DNA of 49,109 bases. Source: an uncultured Saprospiraceae bacterium. Lineage in GTDB: Bacteria; Bacteroidota; Bacteroidia; Chitinophagales; Saprospiraceae. Of this stretch, positions 27,705-36,178 are shown piece after piece. The notes beneath the pieces are model-generated. The model saw nothing but the letters and a program-made list of their open reading frames with translations. It searched no databases and had not been told where the DNA came from. Made by a program: the position numbers and the translations under genes. Where the stretch lies: the NCBI GenBank assembly GCA_937928405.1, contig CALFWZ010000088.1, positions 1-49,109 of the forward strand, given 5' to 3'. Positions within the stretch are counted from its first letter, which is position 1. Each line of letters starts with the position of its first letter.

Positions 27705-27736
27705 AAATTAAGGGCTTTGTTGTACTTCTTAAGAAT

Positions 27737-27770
27737 AAAAAAAGCCTTATCATTACTGACAAGGCCTTTG
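27737..27770 (-). terminator. Terminator of tRNA-Leu
   Basis: On the minus strand AAAGGCCTT, a loop, AAGGCTTTTTTT form a hairpin with one bulged base and a T-run, directly after the 3' end of the tRNA. Confidence 0.7.
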
Positions 27771-27855
27771 TACCCACGACTGGAGTCGAACCAGCACATC
27801 CTAATCGGACACTAGGCCCTCAACCTAGCGCGTCTACCAATTCCGCCACGTGGGT
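27771..27855 (-). tRNA. tRNA-Leu (GAG)
   Basis: The 85-nt minus-strand sequence folds as a class II tRNA. Acceptor arms ACCCACG and CGTGGGT pair fully, followed by discriminator A. The anticodon stem is CTAGG/CCTAG around TTGAGGG, giving anticodon GAG (Leu CTC/CTT). There is a long variable arm (TGTCCGATTAGGATG region) and a T arm CTGGTTCGACTCCAG. CCA is not encoded. Confidence 0.95.
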
Positions 27856-27866
27856 GGTTGGATCGG

Positions 27867-27874
27867 CAAAGTTA
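27867..27874 (-). promoter_or_regulatory. Candidate -7 box of tRNA-Leu
   Basis: The minus strand reads TAACTTTG, 11 bp upstream of the tRNA 5' end at 27855. It matches TAnnTTTG at the spacing expected for a stable RNA promoter. Confidence 0.6.
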
Positions 27875-28274
27875 ATAACATTTTTTGGATTAAAAAGCGT
27901 TCCCAAGAGAAGAATTTTCTGTCACAATAGAAAAAACTTGCTCCATCTTCACTTTTTTCTATCATTCTTTTAGTTCCTTTCCCTCAAGCGATAATACCTT
28001 TCTCTGAAAAAATAGACGAGAAGTTAATAATAAGACAGTAGTTCTATCAACAAGTAGATCAATCATCATTGTCACCTAAAATATTTAAAATAATAGCATG
28101 TAATTAATTTAATATGTATAATTGACTTACTATTTGCTATTTAATTGGCAACCCAACCTAAAAATCCAGTAATACTTTCTACTATTGGTCATTATGAGAT
28201 TTTAATTCATTCGCTATTTTGACTGCGTTTGTGTTAACCTCTATAGTATTTGCCCATGAATAAATTGAATTACT
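27875..28274. other. Intergenic region without recognised gene
   Basis: About 400 bp of AT-rich sequence upstream of tRNA-Leu. It should hold the -33 region of the tRNA promoter. I found no ORF with recognisable features, no strong hairpin and no repeat. Confidence 0.5.
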
Positions 28275-28505
28275 ATGTCTCTATGTTTACTTTTTCTTAT
28301 TGTATTAACAAGTGTTTGCTTTTTCACCATTTTCTTGATCGACCAGCAGCCCAATGAGTCAAAACCTCCACATTCTAAAGTCAGCTATCAAGCCCCATCC
28401 CAAAAGGAATCCTTAAACGAATCCTTGCCCTCAAAGATCAGTTCGAACATAGCAACAGTATCAGCAGAATCAAGAACGCCGGTTGGCCAAGGCATCACTT
28501 CTTAG
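28275..28505 (+). CDS. Possible small membrane-anchored peptide
   Basis: This 76-residue open frame starts with a strong hydrophobic segment (MSLCLLFLIVLTSVCFFTIFLI). A short Ser/Pro/Lys-rich tail follows. It overlaps the last 36 bp of the convergent ABC ATPase gene, which argues somewhat against it. I do not recognise it. It may be a genuine small anchored protein or chance. Confidence 0.3.
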   Translation: MSLCLLFLIVLTSVCFFTIFLIDQQPNESKPPHSKVSYQAPSQKESLNESLPSKISSNIATVSAESRTPVGQGITS

Positions 28506-29240
28506 GCGTTGAAGAAAAGGAGATGCGAAAATAAAATTTTCAAGAAAAGTATTATCCGTATTTAGCACTTCATCTTTATTGCCTTGCCAGGCAATCTGGC
28601 CTTCATTAAGAAGCGCGATATTATCTCCGATACCCATCACAGAATTCATATCGTGGGTGTTGATCACCGTCGTAATATTATTTTCGTAAGTAATACTCTG
28701 AATTAATTCATCAATTAATAAGGCAGTTTTAGGATCTAACCCTGAGTTAGGTTCATCACAGAATAAATATTTAGGCTCTAGAACAATGGCCCGCGCAATA
28801 CCTACCCGTTTTTGCATTCCACCACTTGTCTCACTTGGATAGCGATCATTCACACCTTCCATTTCAACTCGATCGAGACAATAATTGACCCGATCTAGTT
28901 TTTCTTTTTTAGTTTTATTGGTAAACATATCCAATGGAAAACGGATATTTTCTTCTACCGTCATGGAGTCAAATAAAGCCGATCCTTGAAAAAGCATGCC
29001 TACTTCCATTCTGATACCTCGCTTCGCTTTTTCGTCCATTGCCGTAAAATCACGTTCCCCGTAAAGAATTCGTCCTTGTGTAGGCGATAGCAACCCGACC
29101 AATAACTTAAGCAGTACCGTTTTTCCTGCTCCACTTTTTCCAATAATCAAATTATTCTTACCTGCGTAAAAATTCGTAGAAATTCCCTTCAGGACTTTTG
29201 TTTCTCCAAAGGACTTGAACACATTTTCGGCAATGATCAT
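28470..29240 (-). CDS. mlaF: MlaF-like ABC transporter ATP-binding protein
   Basis: The 256-residue ATPase has Walker A (IGKSGAGKTVLLKLL), signature SGGMQKRVGIARAI, Walker B YLFCDEPNSGLDP and the switch His in VINTHDMNS. The SGGMQKRV form and DEPNSGLDP are typical of the MlaF/Ttg2A family, which energises phospholipid movement between the outer and inner membranes. It follows the MlaE-like permease by 6 bp in the same operon. MlaD, MlaB and MlaC genes are not next to it in this window; in Bacteroidota the MCE (MlaD) gene is often elsewhere. Symbol given by family. Confidence 0.9.
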   Translation of the reverse strand: MIIAENVFKSFGETKVLKGISTNFYAGKNNLIIGKSGAGKTVLLKLLVGLLSPTQGRILYGERDFTAMDEKAKRGIRMEVGMLFQGSALFDSMTVEENIRFPLDMFTNKTKKEKLDRVNYCLDRVEMEGVNDRYPSETSGGMQKRVGIARAIVLEPKYLFCDEPNSGLDPKTALLIDELIQSITYENNITTVINTHDMNSVMGIGDNIALLNEGQIAWQGNKDEVLNTDNTFLENFIFASPFLQRLRSDALANRRS

Positions 29241-29246
29241 AATTTT

Positions 29247-29993
29247 CTATTGCGTTAATAACATGGCGATCAGGTAATCCGATAACAGGATTAGAATATT
29301 ACTATAAACAACGGCTTGTGTACTAGCTGCTCCCAGTTCAATACTTCCTCCTTTTACATAATACCCTTGATAGGCCGCTACACTCGTCAAAATAAAAGCA
29401 AAAACTACTGCTTTTACAAACATCATAAAAACATTATAAGGAACAAAAAAGGATTGTAATCCTAAAACATATTCCGCCTGTGTGATCATCCCACCCGCTA
29501 CACTAGCGATCAGTCCACCGCTTATACTCATAAAAGCAGCAATACAAACCAACATGGGAATAACGACCATCGCTGCCAGTACTTTTGGCGTAATCAAATA
29601 GGCCGCGGTATTTACACCCATAATTTCCATCGCATCAATATGCTCTTTCTGACGCATTCCACCAATTTCGGCGGCGATATTCGATCCCACTTTTCCAGCC
29701 AACACCAAACAAGTAATCATAGGAGCCATCTCAATAATGGTCGTATCTCGAACAATATATCCAATATAGTAAGCGGGAATAAAGCTATCCTGTAACTGAT
29801 AAGAAAACTGCACGGCTGTCACCGCTCCGATAAACACAGAAATCAGACAGATGATAATTAAGGAGCCGATACCGATGTCGTTCATCTGTCTCATCATCTC
29901 CTTCCAATACATGGATGGCTTTTCGGGTCGGGCGATTGCCTGTTTTAATAACAGCAAATATCGACCAATATGAAAAAATAAGCTTTTGAACAT
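29247..29993 (-). CDS. mlaE: MlaE-like ABC transporter permease
   Basis: I place the start at ATG 29993 (MFKSLFFHIGRYLLLL) rather than the TTG at 30032, because a TATTTTTG box at 30030-30037 overlaps the latter. The 248-residue protein has about five or six membrane segments and MlaE signatures: ISVFIGAVTAVQFSYQL, CLVLAGKVGSNIAAEIGGMR and KEHIDAMEIMGVNTAAYLI (EQIDAL-type coupling motif). It forms the membrane part of the Mla lipid transporter with the adjacent ATPase. Divergent from an SDR gene. Confidence 0.9.
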   Translation of the reverse strand: MFKSLFFHIGRYLLLLKQAIARPEKPSMYWKEMMRQMNDIGIGSLIIICLISVFIGAVTAVQFSYQLQDSFIPAYYIGYIVRDTTIIEMAPMITCLVLAGKVGSNIAAEIGGMRQKEHIDAMEIMGVNTAAYLITPKVLAAMVVIPMLVCIAAFMSISGGLIASVAGGMITQAEYVLGLQSFFVPYNVFMMFVKAVVFAFILTSVAAYQGYYVKGGSIELGAASTQAVVYSNILILLSDYLIAMLLTQ

Positions 29994-30029
29994 AGATTCT
30001 AATCCCGAAGGAATTTTGAAATTGGGACG

Positions 30030-30037
30030 CAAAAATA
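30030..30037 (-). promoter_or_regulatory. Candidate -7 box of the mlaE-mlaF operon
   Basis: The minus strand reads TATTTTTG, a TAnnTTTG match, 36 bp upstream of the ATG at 29993. A -33 box is not obvious. Confidence 0.45.
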
Positions 30038-30149
30038 AAGAAATAACTTTGTTTTGGGTGATTTATTTCTATAGTTCTGTTCTTTTAACGTTGTTAGGGC
30101 AAAATTGGTTAAGAGTTCGTTCTTTTTTTTTATTATTGTCAAAAAAAAT

Positions 30150-30851
30150 ATGAATATCATCATAACGGGTGGAACCAAGGGAATAGGTCGTGCCATCGCT
30201 GAAAAATTTGCTCAACAGGGCTTTAATCTGGCCCTTTGCGCCCGAAATGCAAACGACTTAAAAGCCTGTAAAAAAGCATTAGCAGCCGCCTATCCCAACA
30301 TCCAAGTTCTTACTAAAAAAACAGATATGAGCAAACCTAAGCAGGTGAGTGCGTTTGCGGCGTATATCAAAAAACATTGGAAGCAGATAGATATATTGGT
30401 GAATAATGCTGGCGTATTTTTACCTGGTGAGATTCTAAAAGAAAAAGAAGGGACGCTAGAGAGTCAAATCAATACCAACCTCTATTCTGCTTATCATCTC
30501 AGTCGCGCTATTGCTCCGATGATGGTGCGTCGTAAATCTGGCTATATTTTTAATATGTGCTCTATTGCTAGTAAGATCGCCTACCCCAACGGAGGATCTT
30601 ATAGCATTTCTAAATTTGCCCTGTATGGTTTTTCTAAAGTTTTACGAGAAGAGCTAAAAGATAAAGGGGTACGAGTCAGTGCTATTTTACCGGGTGCCAC
30701 TTGGTCGGCTTCTTGGGCCGGCGTAGACTTACCCAAAAAGAGATTGATGCAAGCCAACGATATCGCAGAAGCCATCTGGGGTGCTTGGCAAATGAGTACA
30801 TCGGCGGTGATGGAAGAGATTATTTTGAGACCTCAATTGGGGGATTTGTAG
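30150..30851 (+). CDS. Short-chain dehydrogenase/reductase
   Basis: ATG 30150 opens directly into the NAD(P)-binding motif IITGGTKGIGRAIAEKF, so the longer frame from 30105 is unlikely. The 233-residue protein is a classical SDR: TGGTKGIG at 6-13, VNNAGVF at 84-90, and the catalytic triad Ser138, Tyr151 and Lys155 (YSISK). It resembles 3-oxoacyl-ACP reductase-like and sepiapterin-type SDRs. A basic Arg/Lys after the Gly motif (CARNAND) suggests NADPH use. It is divergent from the Mla pair; substrate not known. Confidence 0.92.
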   Translation: MNIIITGGTKGIGRAIAEKFAQQGFNLALCARNANDLKACKKALAAAYPNIQVLTKKTDMSKPKQVSAFAAYIKKHWKQIDILVNNAGVFLPGEILKEKEGTLESQINTNLYSAYHLSRAIAPMMVRRKSGYIFNMCSIASKIAYPNGGSYSISKFALYGFSKVLREELKDKGVRVSAILPGATWSASWAGVDLPKKRLMQANDIAEAIWGAWQMSTSAVMEEIILRPQLGDL

Positions 30852-30871
30852 TTATTATATTTTTTTAATGC

Positions 30872-30909
30872 ATAAAAAAAAGCGAAAACAACTGCCGTCA
30901 TTTCCGCTT
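30872..30909 (-). terminator. Terminator of the FG-GAP gene
   Basis: On the minus strand AAGCGGAAAT, a loop and GTTTTCGCTTTTTTTT form a hairpin with one mismatch followed by a T-run, about 30 bp beyond the FG-GAP gene stop. Confidence 0.6.
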
Positions 30910-30937
30910 CTCTATATTATTCTATTTAATTTAAATC

Positions 30938-32197
30938 TTAATCATCTTTACTAGCAAAGATAGACTTGTCTTCTGCTCTAAAAACGTATGCTCTCCCCTT
31001 GCGATCGGACTGGTAAGCGCCGATAAAAATATCTTCTCCAGACATCGCCACACTGCTACCAAATAAGTCACGTGGTGAACCATCCATCGCATTCATTTTA
31101 TTGGCTAAGCCCCAGTTACTTTCGCCTTCTTTATCTTTTCTAAAAAGATAGGTGGCGCCCATCCCCATTTCGTGTCCTTCACTACCGACTAGTAAATATT
31201 CTCCACTCATGGCGATGGTTTTACCAAATCGATCGTCCGTATCTGCGTCCATTGGTTGAATCTTTTTGACTTCCCCCCAGTTGTTTTCTCCTCCAAGGTT
31301 TCTTTCAAAAACATATACCGCGCCCATAAACGCTTCCGCACCTTGTGCTCCTACCGCCAAGTAATCGCCTGAGATGGCCAGACTACTACCGAATCGGTCT
31401 TTTGCTTTTCCATCCGATGAGAATATCTTTAGTGTTTGGTTCCAGCCTTCTGCTTGCTTTTCATAAATAATGATAGAACCCGCTTTATTATCGCGATTGG
31501 CACCAACGATCAGCGTATTTTCTGTTAGCACAACACTACTACCGAATCGATCATTCGGAGCTCCTTCTTGATCGTGGATTTTATTTTCAAATTTCCATTC
31601 ATCATTGCTTAACTGAAAAGTATAAACCGCTCCAGCCGATCTTCCTTTGTCATCTTCGCCATAGGCACCTACCGCCATCCGTCCATTATTTACAGTAATG
31701 CTGGTCCCAAAATAATCTCCTGAAGATTTATCAGGTGCCATAATTTTTTGCACTTCCCCCCAAGCATCTGCCCCGCCTGCATTACGATTAAAAATATATA
31801 CTGCCCCTGCAAAATCATCATTACCCTGTGCAGTTACAAAAGCATAATCGCCTTCGATAGCCACCTTGCCACCAAAATTATTAAAAGCTTCGCCGTCAGA
31901 AGCGAGTAGTCTTTCTCGCAACATCCAATGGTCCGTTTTTTCATCCGCACGAAAATAAACGTATGCGGCCCCAGCTTCCGGTCCACGCTCATCATCTGTC
32001 CATGCACCGATAATGCTATAATTTCCAGAAATGGCTACCGATTTACCAAAATTATCTTGATAATTAGCCCTTTGAGTCATTATCTTAGTCCCTTCTTCTG
32101 CTTCCTGAGCAGAGAGCACGGTAGAACTGGTCAACGAAAAAATACTTAAAAATAAGGTAAGGGTAAGCGGTTTACCGCAAGGTAGAAATCTGAGCAT
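30938..32197 (-). CDS. Secreted FG-GAP repeat (integrin-like propeller) protein
   Basis: The 419-residue protein has a signal peptide (hydrophobic LTLTLFLSIFSLTSSTVLSAQ). It consists of seven FG-GAP repeats whose cores read FGKSVAISGNYSIIGA, FGTSITVNNGRMAVGA, FGSSLAISGDYLAVGA, FGSSVAMSGEDIFIGA and similar. Seven repeats make one complete beta propeller as in integrin alpha chains. Each repeat has an Asp-rich loop after the motif (DDRFG, DKSSGDYFG) that may bind Ca. No T9SS sorting domain is seen at the C-terminus, so it may stay periplasmic or use another signal. Likely a binding protein; ligand unknown. Confidence 0.9.
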   Translation of the reverse strand: MLRFLPCGKPLTLTLFLSIFSLTSSTVLSAQEAEEGTKIMTQRANYQDNFGKSVAISGNYSIIGAWTDDERGPEAGAAYVYFRADEKTDHWMLRERLLASDGEAFNNFGGKVAIEGDYAFVTAQGNDDFAGAVYIFNRNAGGADAWGEVQKIMAPDKSSGDYFGTSITVNNGRMAVGAYGEDDKGRSAGAVYTFQLSNDEWKFENKIHDQEGAPNDRFGSSVVLTENTLIVGANRDNKAGSIIIYEKQAEGWNQTLKIFSSDGKAKDRFGSSLAISGDYLAVGAQGAEAFMGAVYVFERNLGGENNWGEVKKIQPMDADTDDRFGKTIAMSGEYLLVGSEGHEMGMGATYLFRKDKEGESNWGLANKMNAMDGSPRDLFGSSVAMSGEDIFIGAYQSDRKGRAYVFRAEDKSIFASKDD

Positions 32198-32534
32198 TCT
32201 AATGGTTATTTTTATGGTTATATAAAAGCAGGGGATAAAATAAACGGGGAATAATCAGAAGGGAATTTGGTACTCTGTCAAAAACAACTTTTATGCCAGT
32301 TTCACCATATTATTTTATTTAAAAATGTGATTGATAAATTTTATTTTGATTTTATCTTTTTTTAACGAAGCTGTTTATAACAATAGTTCGGTAACTTTTA
32401 GAAAAATAGATATAGTGACCATTTTTTGCTGGTTGGCTGGTTTGCCTGCCGGCAAAGGCAGGGCCAACTAGATGCATTTTTAGATTATCACACAGAAATT
32501 AAAAAGTTACCGCACCATTGTATAAAATGGATAA
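32198..32534. other. Intergenic region with hairpin repeat
   Basis: The gap lies upstream of the FG-GAP gene and downstream of the 996-residue gene, so it should hold the FG-GAP promoter. It contains the short hairpin repeat at 32432-32468. An open frame at 32426-32620 crosses this repeat and the terminator and is not credible as a gene. Confidence 0.55.
32432..32468. repeat. Dispersed hairpin repeat, copy A
   Basis: CCTGCC (32445-32450), loop GGCAAA and GGCAGG (32457-32462) form the inner hairpin, with outer arms GTTGGC (32432-32437) and GCCAAC (32463-32468). The same stem and loop sequence, in opposite orientation and with four extra loop bases, occurs at 46730-46751. Confidence 0.7.
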
Positions 32535-32570
32535 TAAAAAAGAGCGGACCCACTTTATGTGAATCCGCTC
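32535..32570 (-). terminator. Terminator of the 996-residue protein gene
   Basis: On the minus strand GAGCGGATTCAC, a loop and GTGGGTCCGCTC pair and are followed by TTTTTT. It lies about 40 bp after the stop at 32610. Confidence 0.8.
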
Positions 32571-32609
32571 CTAAAATACTCCTCGATTTAAAACCTAATA
32601 TGTTTCATT

Positions 32610-35600
32610 TTAAAAGGTAATGGACGTAGTCTTTTGCGCCTGTCCTCCCTTTGTTGTCAATTTCAATACGGCCGTGTGTGTACCTCGGTTGATCGTATGA
32701 ATTACTTCTAAGCGACCACTGCTGGCATTAAAATTAAAATTGGTGATTCGAGTACCATTTACCGTGAGTGTAATCTCAGTTTTTGACTTTACGTTCTTTA
32801 GCGAGGCTACAATTCGTGTTTTAGCGGTATTTGGGTTAAAAGGATCCACAGAAGGCTGACTCATCGTGAATACATCAATAGCCGGCTTTGCTACTTTTAT
32901 GGTACCAATCTGACCGGGTGTTCCCGTTACTTTACCAGGCTTATCAGATTCCTTTCTAATAGATACCTCGTCGCTAGCAGTTCCAGAATCGTTGCGAGCT
33001 GCCGCAATCAATTTATTGGTTCCTTCTTTCAATTTAACCGTCGCCTTAATAATTTTACGTCGTCGATCAAAATTAAATGATACTGATTTACCATTTACTT
33101 TCAAATCCATCTTATCCTTTTCCATTACATTTTCTACCTTAACCGTCACCTGATAACTGGTTTTCTTAGTTGTAATATTTTTAGAGGGTACCGTGAAATT
33201 CACTTTAGGCTTTGCAATCTTGATCGTAGGCATTTCGTAAGTAACATTTACAGATGCTTCATCTCTCCCACCTTCGTTGCGCGCTTTCAGGACGATCCGA
33301 TTTTTACCTTTAGCCAACGTTAGATTAGCAGATACTCGTCCATTTGAGTAACCAAAATTGGACACTCTTTTTCCGTTCAAGAACAACTCCACCTGGTCTT
33401 TACGATCTACGTTAGACACGCTACCAGTAAACCCTATTTTAGGATTATCTACTTTGGTCCGATTTCTTGGTTTAGAAATCTTTACCCGTGGAGGCGTAAC
33501 GACAACGTAGTATTCCACATCAACTCTGTCTTGGTCACTGCCATCTTGATTACGAACCGCGATTTCAATCTGATTGTTTCCTTTCTCTAAAGTAACAAAA
33601 CCTCTTATTCTTCCTGTGCGACTATCAAAATCAAAATCATATTTCTTCTGTCCGTTGACGATAAAATCAATACCAGATTTGCTGCTAATGTTATCGGTCG
33701 TAGCCTTTACTTCAATTCGATCTTTATCCGTTCGACTACGGCTCTTTCTAGGTGTTGTAATATCTACTTTAGGCACCTCTATCTGCTGCTCTAATTCGTA
33801 ATAAATAATCGTACGATCAGAACTAGTACCCGCATCATTAGCAGCGACAATTTCTATCTCATTTCGACCTACTTTTAGGTCTGCATTTCCAGTAAAACGA
33901 TCTCCTCGGTAATCAAACCCACTAATGCTTCTTCCGTTTACTTTAAAAAGGATGTTACAGTTATTGTCAAGCGGTCCGACGGTTGCTTCAATCCTTTCTC
34001 GGCTATTCTTTGTCGTATAAGGATCACGGTAAGGCTTGGTGATGTTCACCAATGGCTTTACTAACTTGACCATTTCTTCCAATTTAATATTGGCCTGATC
34101 AGAACGAGTTCCACGCTGATTACGTGCTTCAATTTTAATACGATTGTTTCCTTCAACTAGATAAATATCCGATTCAAAACGAGTACCTCGCAAAGAGAAA
34201 TTGTCTTGTCTTCGACCGTTTACCGTAAAGTAAACATCATCTTTGTAATCAACATTTTCGATCGTTGCTTTTACTCGGTAGCGATCCTCTTCGACGGTTT
34301 CACTATTGCGGTAAGGTCGAGTAATTTTCACAACAGGGTAAGGCGTAAGCGGTGTCTCTACTACCAGATCATCTTCAATGATCGGATCGTTAACCTCAGG
34401 CGTTTCTACTCTAGGGTTATTTTCAATTACCGGATCTTTTTCTTTGAATCGATCTACGTAAATAATTGTAACGGTTTCACTATCACTACCTGCGGCATTA
34501 AAAGCGCTAACAGTAACTTTATTTCTTCCTTCTAGTAATTCAAATTCACTTTTTAAAATACCTCCATTATAATCAAACGGTGTGGACTTACCATTTACCG
34601 TAAGGTCAATATCCATCGCATTATTTACATGCTTAATCGAAGCACGGATAAAAGCAGAAGACTGATAAATAGTCGTGGTTGATCTTTGTGGATTGATGAT
34701 ATCTACATCAGGACCTTTTTGCTTATCCTTTTTAGGATCAATAATCCAACGCAAGTTCAAGTTGGTATAATGGTGCCAATCGTTATCGGTAGAAAGATTA
34801 TTCTGGTGATCATATTTGACGCCATCAAAGTCATCTGTCCTAGTAAACGTAACTTTATGTCCAAGACCAAGAGAAAAGCGTGGTGTCAATTGATATCCTA
34901 ATTCAATTCCAGCCCCCGGCATAAATCCGATTCCACCAAAATCATCACCTAGTGCGTCTGTTTCTTCATAACCATCTAAGACTTCCTTTAGCTGTCGACG
35001 GATAACGGAACGAGAAGCCGTCGTGTCAATGCCTAAATAACCGGCAGAATACAAATTACCATCATCATCTGCTTGATCCGTTCTAGCCCAATAGCCACCG
35101 ATTCCAACACCACCGAAGAGCGAAAGATTGATATTTGTTCTTTCTCTAAGTTTATTAAAATGTAATACGCCTTCTAATCCGATTTCTCCAAAATGCGTAC
35201 GGTTGTTTTGAAAGACAAATCCCGCTTCATTATTAGCTTTGGTGTAATTCAAACCTTCCATACCATTTAGTACAGGGTTACGGGTGATGCCATAAGATCG
35301 TTCGTGATCCAAACCGTAGCTTTCTGCATAAAGTAGACGGCCTCGTAAATCAAAAGCGAAAGTGCTACCGGGACGGTAATAAAGATTTTTTGCTAAAGTC
35401 AAACCTGCTCCCCAACCATCGGTGGTAAAAGGAACATCAGACGTTTGGTAAGCCAACCCTCCATTTAAACCGAAGGTCCAATATCCGGGCGTTCGTTCAT
35501 GTGTTGAGGTTGAGTAAGTAGATTTTTGAGCGCTTAGGGTAGTAATACTAAAAACTAGCATTAAGAGCGCCATCGGTAAAAATTTCATTCCATTTTTCAT
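32610..35600 (-). CDS. Outer-membrane-type protein with seven Ig-like repeats
   Basis: The 996-residue protein has a signal peptide (FLPMALLMLVFSITTLSAQ). Residues to about 300 resemble an outer-membrane beta-barrel protein: alternating hydrophobic strands, Gly/Tyr-rich turns (GWGAGLTLAKNLYY, GIELGYQLTPRFSLGLG). From about 310 to the end there are seven repeats of about 90 residues with the core VNGxxxxxFxF, then an (L/I)xxGxNxIxxxAxN strand and a D/S-rich end (for example FTVNGRRQDNF, LVEGNNRIKIEARNQ). They look like Ig-like or Bacteroidota 'glucodextranase B-like' modules and are strongly basic. No T9SS domain or OmpA domain ends the protein. Function unknown; a barrel displaying or holding a repeat stalk is the simplest model. 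Confidence 0.85.
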   Translation of the reverse strand: MKNGMKFLPMALLMLVFSITTLSAQKSTYSTSTHERTPGYWTFGLNGGLAYQTSDVPFTTDGWGAGLTLAKNLYYRPGSTFAFDLRGRLLYAESYGLDHERSYGITRNPVLNGMEGLNYTKANNEAGFVFQNNRTHFGEIGLEGVLHFNKLRERTNINLSLFGGVGIGGYWARTDQADDDGNLYSAGYLGIDTTASRSVIRRQLKEVLDGYEETDALGDDFGGIGFMPGAGIELGYQLTPRFSLGLGHKVTFTRTDDFDGVKYDHQNNLSTDNDWHHYTNLNLRWIIDPKKDKQKGPDVDIINPQRSTTTIYQSSAFIRASIKHVNNAMDIDLTVNGKSTPFDYNGGILKSEFELLEGRNKVTVSAFNAAGSDSETVTIIYVDRFKEKDPVIENNPRVETPEVNDPIIEDDLVVETPLTPYPVVKITRPYRNSETVEEDRYRVKATIENVDYKDDVYFTVNGRRQDNFSLRGTRFESDIYLVEGNNRIKIEARNQRGTRSDQANIKLEEMVKLVKPLVNITKPYRDPYTTKNSRERIEATVGPLDNNCNILFKVNGRSISGFDYRGDRFTGNADLKVGRNEIEIVAANDAGTSSDRTIIYYELEQQIEVPKVDITTPRKSRSRTDKDRIEVKATTDNISSKSGIDFIVNGQKKYDFDFDSRTGRIRGFVTLEKGNNQIEIAVRNQDGSDQDRVDVEYYVVVTPPRVKISKPRNRTKVDNPKIGFTGSVSNVDRKDQVELFLNGKRVSNFGYSNGRVSANLTLAKGKNRIVLKARNEGGRDEASVNVTYEMPTIKIAKPKVNFTVPSKNITTKKTSYQVTVKVENVMEKDKMDLKVNGKSVSFNFDRRRKIIKATVKLKEGTNKLIAAARNDSGTASDEVSIRKESDKPGKVTGTPGQIGTIKVAKPAIDVFTMSQPSVDPFNPNTAKTRIVASLKNVKSKTEITLTVNGTRITNFNFNASSGRLEVIHTINRGTHTAVLKLTTKGGQAQKTTSITF

Positions 35601-36178
35601 AGCTAAAGGGTTTTAGTGAGTAAATTTTTATTCATCGTTACAGATTAGACTCAATAATGGTGGGAGGATTAAAGATAGAAACCACGTAAAAAGTGAATAA
35701 AATCTATTTTTTAAGAATTAAAATCTTTTTCAAATTCTATAAAGAAATTATAAAAATACTACAACTAGCTGAATTTCAAACCTTTGTAACTTTTAGCTCA
35801 TTTTTGACGCTCATTTCTCCACAATAATGACTTTAACTAAAATCTTATCTACTCCCTTATTTTTAACGTACTATTAACGCCCTTTTAGAAAAATAAAAAG
35901 TCGTTTTATAAAAATTCCATCCATTTATAACGATTAACTATCAATAAAATCAATAGTCCCATAGATGTTAGCAATTATCTGCAATAATGGTGGTAAGTTT
36001 CTCTTAAAACCCATATATTTGTTATCAGTATTTAAGGGAGTGTGAAAGTTTCTTTTATTCACTATTATTTTATTCTTGCTTTCACAAGTATCCTCCTACT
36101 ATTTAATCCCGACCGAATCTTATTTTACGCCTTAGTTTAATTGAACTAGGCACTTTTTCCATGAACAAAACTTAAAAG
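35601..36178. other. Divergent promoter region with 12-bp direct repeat
   Basis: A 578-bp AT-rich gap between two divergent exported-protein genes. CAATAATGGTGG occurs at 35652-35663 and again at 35982-35993. The second copy ends 20 bp before the TATATTTG -7 box; the first lies just downstream of a TATCTTTA near-match on the minus strand (35670-35677). No gene was seen in it. Confidence 0.5.
36014..36021 (+). promoter_or_regulatory. Candidate -7 box for the peroxidase gene
   Basis: TATATTTG matches TAnnTTTG exactly and would give a leader of about 150 nt before ATG 36179. Confidence 0.45.

Noticed and set aside
32426..32620. 64-codon open frame on the plus strand
   Set aside because: It reads through the hairpin repeat and the terminator of the neighbouring gene.
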